Shown here: positions 61,507-64,000 of the stretch, in pieces | Numbering within the stretch: the stretch's first letter is position 1 | Layout: the number at the start of each line of letters is the position of its first letter | NCBI GenBank assembly: GCA_964462985.1 | Contig: CAYXAA010000013.1 | Span: 1-64,000 of the forward strand | Source of the DNA: CAYXAA01 sp964462985 | Lineage (GTDB): Bacteria; Pseudomonadota; Alphaproteobacteria; Rhizobiales; Stappiaceae | Length of the DNA: 64,000 nt | Reading direction: 5' to 3' | Program-made: the position numbers and the translations under genes | The notes under the pieces: generated by a model | The model's input: the letters and a program-made list of their open reading frames with translations, nothing else | Databases searched by the model: none | Told to the model about the DNA's origin: nothing

Positions 61507-62457
61507 TTACTGGATGAACTGCGTGTCGGCGAGCTTGTCCATGTCGGGCTTGGCCTTAATGACGCCGATTTCGAGCAGAACGTCGGCCGCCTTGGCCGAG
61601 AATTCCTGGAACGGGCCGGCGAAGAAAGCCTTGTTGGCCTCCCGGTCCTGCCAGCGCAGGTATTTGGCGGAATTGGCAAATTGCTCGCCGGTCTGCTTCA
61701 CGTCCGCGCCCATGATCTCGTAGGCCTTTTCCGGCTCCTTGTCGATCATATCGAGCGCTTCGAAATAGCTGTCGGCGAGCGCCTTGGCGGCGGCCGGATT
61801 CTCCGACAGGAAAGCCGGCGTGCAGCCGAAACTGTCAGTGACCACGGGATAGTCCAGCGTGGTGGCGATGATCTTGCCGCTTTCGGGGGCTTCGCGCACG
61901 GCCGACAGATAGGGCTCATAGGTCATGGCCGCATCGTTCTGTCCGGCGATGAAGGCCTGGGCTGCCGGACCCGGCTCCATGTTGACGACCGTCACGTCCT
62001 TCAGCGAGACGCCGTTTTCCTTCAGCATCATCGCCAGCACGAAATAGGGCGAGGTGCCCGGCGCCGAAGCTGCGATTGTCTTGCCCTTCAGGTCCTTGAT
62101 CGACGCGATGTCGTTGCGTGTCACCATGCCGTCGGCACCATAGGACTTGTCGAGCTGGAAGATCTGCGTCGTCTCGACCCCGGCAGCATTCCAGCCGATC
62201 CAGGTCTCGACCGTGGTTGCGGCACACTGGATGTCGCCGGAGGCGATCGCCAGGTGCCGGCTCGCCTGGGGGATCTTGGAAATGGTAACGTCCAGGCCGT
62301 TCTTTTCGAAGATGCCGGCCTCCTTGGCCAAGGTTAGCGGCGCAAAGCCGGTCCAGCCGCTCATGCCGATCGCGACCTTGGTGTTCTGCGCCTGCGCGGT
62401 GCCCGCAAGCGCAACGGCCACAAGGAAGGCAGCGCCTGCCACTGCTGTATTTCTCAT
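61507..62457 (-). CDS. ABC transporter substrate-binding protein (SsuA/TauA/NMT1-like)
   Basis: A 316-residue periplasmic binding protein. The signal peptide is residues 1-23 (MRNTAVAGAAFLVAVALAGT, ending AQA). The mature part shows the family's GMSGWTGFAPLTLAKEAGIF opening and the second-lobe segments DLKGKTIAASAPGTSPYFVL and NDAAMTYEPYLSAV. This group binds sulfonates, taurine, nitrate or pyrimidine precursors; the ligand is not evident, and no catabolic gene is adjacent. It is the first gene of the importer operon. Confidence 0.94.
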   Translation of the reverse strand: MRNTAVAGAAFLVAVALAGTAQAQNTKVAIGMSGWTGFAPLTLAKEAGIFEKNGLDVTISKIPQASRHLAIASGDIQCAATTVETWIGWNAAGVETTQIFQLDKSYGADGMVTRNDIASIKDLKGKTIAASAPGTSPYFVLAMMLKENGVSLKDVTVVNMEPGPAAQAFIAGQNDAAMTYEPYLSAVREAPESGKIIATTLDYPVVTDSFGCTPAFLSENPAAAKALADSYFEALDMIDKEPEKAYEIMGADVKQTGEQFANSAKYLRWQDREANKAFFAGPFQEFSAKAADVLLEIGVIKAKPDMDKLADTQFIQ

Positions 62458-62535
62458 CGTGGTTTCTCCCGATGTTCGACGTCCCCGGACGGGGCGATGG
62501 CATCACGGCCGCAGGGTGCTGTCAATTGTCTATAC

Positions 62536-62553
62536 ATAGGCGCATCTGCCTAT
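62536..62553. promoter_or_regulatory. Inverted repeat upstream of the ABC importer operon
   Basis: ATAGGC-GCATCT-GCCTAT, a perfect 6-6-6 repeat, adjoins TTGTCTATACA, which resembles GntR-family half sites. It lies 79 bases before the binding-protein start and is an operator or promoter-region candidate. Confidence 0.4.
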
Positions 62554-62587
62554 CTGTTGGGCATGCCGCTACCACCATCGGTCGCCG

Positions 62588-63220
62588 TCAGCCGAGTGCA
62601 GCGAAGGCACGCACGCCATCGGCGACGAATTGCACGGAGAGGGCGGCGAGCAGCACGCCCAGCAGCCGCGTCACCACCATGGAGGCCGTGTCGCCCATCA
62701 GCCGTTCGATCCGATCGGCAAGCAGAAAGGCGAGCAGGCAGGATGCGACGATGACGATGATCACGCCGGCAAGGCCGGCATAGGCGAGGGGGTCCGGTGC
62801 CTGCGACGACAGCAGGATCACGGCACTGATTGCCGCCGGCCCCGAGATCAGCGGAATGCCGAGTGGAAACACGGCGATCGCCTGCAGGTCCTCGTGATGG
62901 ACAACAGCCTTCCCGGCGCTCTCCGACTTCCGCTTCTGGCGCTTCTCGAACACCATCTCGATGGCAATGAGAAACAAGAGCAATCCGCCGGCGATCTGGA
63001 ACGCCGGCACCGAAATGCCGAGCACGTCGAGGACACTCTTGCCCGCCACCAGGAAAACGAACAGGACGCATCCGCCGATCAGCGTGGCCCGCAATGCGAT
63101 GCGCCGCCGGTCGCGCGCCGTCGCCCCGGCGGTGATGGCGAGGAACATCGGTGCAAGCCCAACAGGATCAACCGTTACGAACAGCGTGGCAAAGGCATTG
63201 ATGAGGTAATCAGCGAGCAT
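62588..63220 (-). CDS. MarC family membrane protein
   Basis: A 210-residue integral membrane protein with six helices, of the MarC/YchE/YhgN family. Signatures are LFVTVDPVGLAPMFLAITAG at the N-terminus and the AIAVFPLGIPLISGPAAISA segment. Once linked to multiple antibiotic resistance, the family has no confirmed function. ATG 63220 is preceded by GAGG at 8 bases; the frame from 63295 is an unneeded extension. It is divergent from gyrA. Confidence 0.94.
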   Translation of the reverse strand: MLADYLINAFATLFVTVDPVGLAPMFLAITAGATARDRRRIALRATLIGGCVLFVFLVAGKSVLDVLGISVPAFQIAGGLLLFLIAIEMVFEKRQKRKSESAGKAVVHHEDLQAIAVFPLGIPLISGPAAISAVILLSSQAPDPLAYAGLAGVIIVIVASCLLAFLLADRIERLMGDTASMVVTRLLGVLLAALSVQFVADGVRAFAALG

Positions 63221-63456
63221 ACCTTCGCCCTCTTGGTCCGAGTTCCTGACCCTCGTGCTTCCAATCAATGAGCCCTCGAGCGCGTCCGACTGCAAGCGCC
63301 GCAGGTCGTCGATTCCAGGGCGCAGAAGCAGCCCGTTTGCGCCCGATAGGCCCAGGATTGGTTCAGCAGCGACAAATCGCCCACAATCTTTTGAAGTCTC
63401 CGAAATAACATAATGAAATCATTAAAGATTTCGGGGGATTTTTTGCGCTGCAAAAT

Positions 63457-63485
63457 TTGTCCGGTCGGTCGGAATCGTCTATAAG
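63457..63485 (+). promoter_or_regulatory. Sigma70-type promoter for gyrA
   Basis: TTGTCC (63457-63462), 17-base spacer, TATAAG (63480-63485). It lies in the AT-richer MarC-gyrA gap and would give a 5' leader of about 27 bases before the TTG start. Confidence 0.65.
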
Positions 63486-63518
63486 GGGCCATCTGTCCCA
63501 TGCACAAGAGACCTCTCC

Positions 63519-64000
63519 TTGTCTGACCAGGATTCCACGGCAACGTCCGGCGGTCTGCCGTCTGATATTCGACCGATCTCGATTTCCGACGAAATGCGGC
63601 GCAGCTATCTCGATTACGCCATGAGCGTAATCGTGAGCCGCGCGCTTCCCGATATTCGCGACGGTCTGAAGCCTGTTCATCGGCGCATCCTCTATTCGAT
63701 GCACGAGAACGGTTACGAATGGAACAAGCCCTACCGCAAGTCGGCACGCGTCGTCGGCGATGTCATGGGTAAATACCATCCCCATGGTGACAGCGCGATC
63801 TACGATGCGCTGGTTCGGATGGCGCAGTCGTTCTCACTGCGATTGCCGCTGATCGACGGGCAGGGCAACTTCGGCTCGGTCGACGGGGATCCGGCGGCGG
63901 CGATGCGCTACACCGAGTGCCGTCTCGCCAAGGTCGCTCACAAGCTGCTCGACGACATCGACAAGGATACCGTCGACTTTCAGGAGAACTACGACAATTC
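63519..64000 (+). CDS. gyrA: DNA gyrase subunit A, N-terminal part (3' end outside window)
   Basis: The breakage-reunion subunit of gyrase. About 160 residues are visible, starting SDQDSTATSGGLPSDIRPIS and continuing with SYLDYAMSVIVSRALPDIRD and the active-site neighbourhood VGDVMGKYHPHGDSAIYDAL; the catalytic Tyr lies in AAAMRYTECRLA. The quinolone-determining positions equivalent to E. coli Ser83 and Asp87 are Ser and Asp. The only in-frame start near the conserved N-terminus is TTG 63519; the ATG at 63500 is in another frame. A sigma70-type promoter lies just upstream. Confidence 0.96.
   Translation, partial: MSDQDSTATSGGLPSDIRPISISDEMRRSYLDYAMSVIVSRALPDIRDGLKPVHRRILYSMHENGYEWNKPYRKSARVVGDVMGKYHPHGDSAIYDALVRMAQSFSLRLPLIDGQGNFGSVDGDPAAAMRYTECRLAKVAHKLLDDIDKDTVDFQENYDN

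Overview
The window is a GC-rich (roughly 65 %) stretch of alphaproteobacterial chromosome, most likely from a member of the Hyphomicrobiales (Rhizobiales). The evidence is the gene order dnaE, rpsB-tsf-pyrH-frr-uppS-cdsA-dxr-rseP-bamA-lpxD-fabZ-lpxA-lpxI-lpxB-gltA-gltX-comEC-lexA-moeA-moaC-trpC-trpD-ppiD-tpiA-secG-pyrG, the use of LpxI instead of LpxH, SOS boxes of the GAAC-N7-GAAC type, and a PhyR-NepR-EcfG general stress response system. I cannot name a genus.

Layout. 1-1348 is the 3' end of dnaE. It is followed by a divergent pair that interrupts the core block, a methyltransferase and a GlxA-type AraC regulator (1574-3841). 4073-19297 is a long plus-strand block for translation (rpsB, tsf, frr), UMP kinase, polyprenyl-phosphate, isoprenoid and phospholipid precursors (uppS, cdsA, dxr), envelope assembly and proteolysis (rseP, bamA) and lipid A synthesis (lpxD, fabZ, lpxA, lpxI, lpxB). 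Citrate synthase and glutamyl-tRNA synthetase follow on the minus strand, then comEC on the plus strand and lexA on the minus strand.

26.4-34.7 kb is the most regulated part: a general stress response island. It holds a PRC-barrel protein, ecfG with its anti-sigma factor nepR, the divergent anti-anti-sigma regulator phyR, a DUF1328 membrane peptide, two HisKA_2/HWE-type sensor kinases, a CsbD-like protein and an AI-2E/PerM family membrane protein. By eye I find a perfect EcfG promoter (GGAAC-N16-CGTT) before the DUF1328 gene and four near-matches before nepR, phyR, the PRC-barrel gene and csbD. The nepR and phyR candidates lie head to head in an inverted repeat. The minus-strand run ppiD-trpD-trpC-moaC-moeA then resumes the conserved order, followed by tpiA, secG and pyrG.

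From 43.6 kb the content is more mixed: a VOC protein, tRNA-Lys(UUU), MarR and ArsR regulators (the latter with the cysteine pair of persulfide-sensing repressors), a CreA-like protein, an L,D-transpeptidase, cysS, a GFA-family protein, citramalate synthase, a LOG-family protein, a LysM protein, ssb with a perfect SOS box, a Mug-like DNA glycosylase, a DUF2306 protein, a CDF cation transporter, a nitrate/sulfonate-type ABC importer, MarC and the 5' end of gyrA.

There are no phage genes, insertion sequences or CRISPR arrays. I found no clearly undescribed system. The points most worth checking are the architecture of the stress-response island, its apparently degenerate kinase, the promoter and operator candidates, and the glycosylase that lacks the family's catalytic asparagine.
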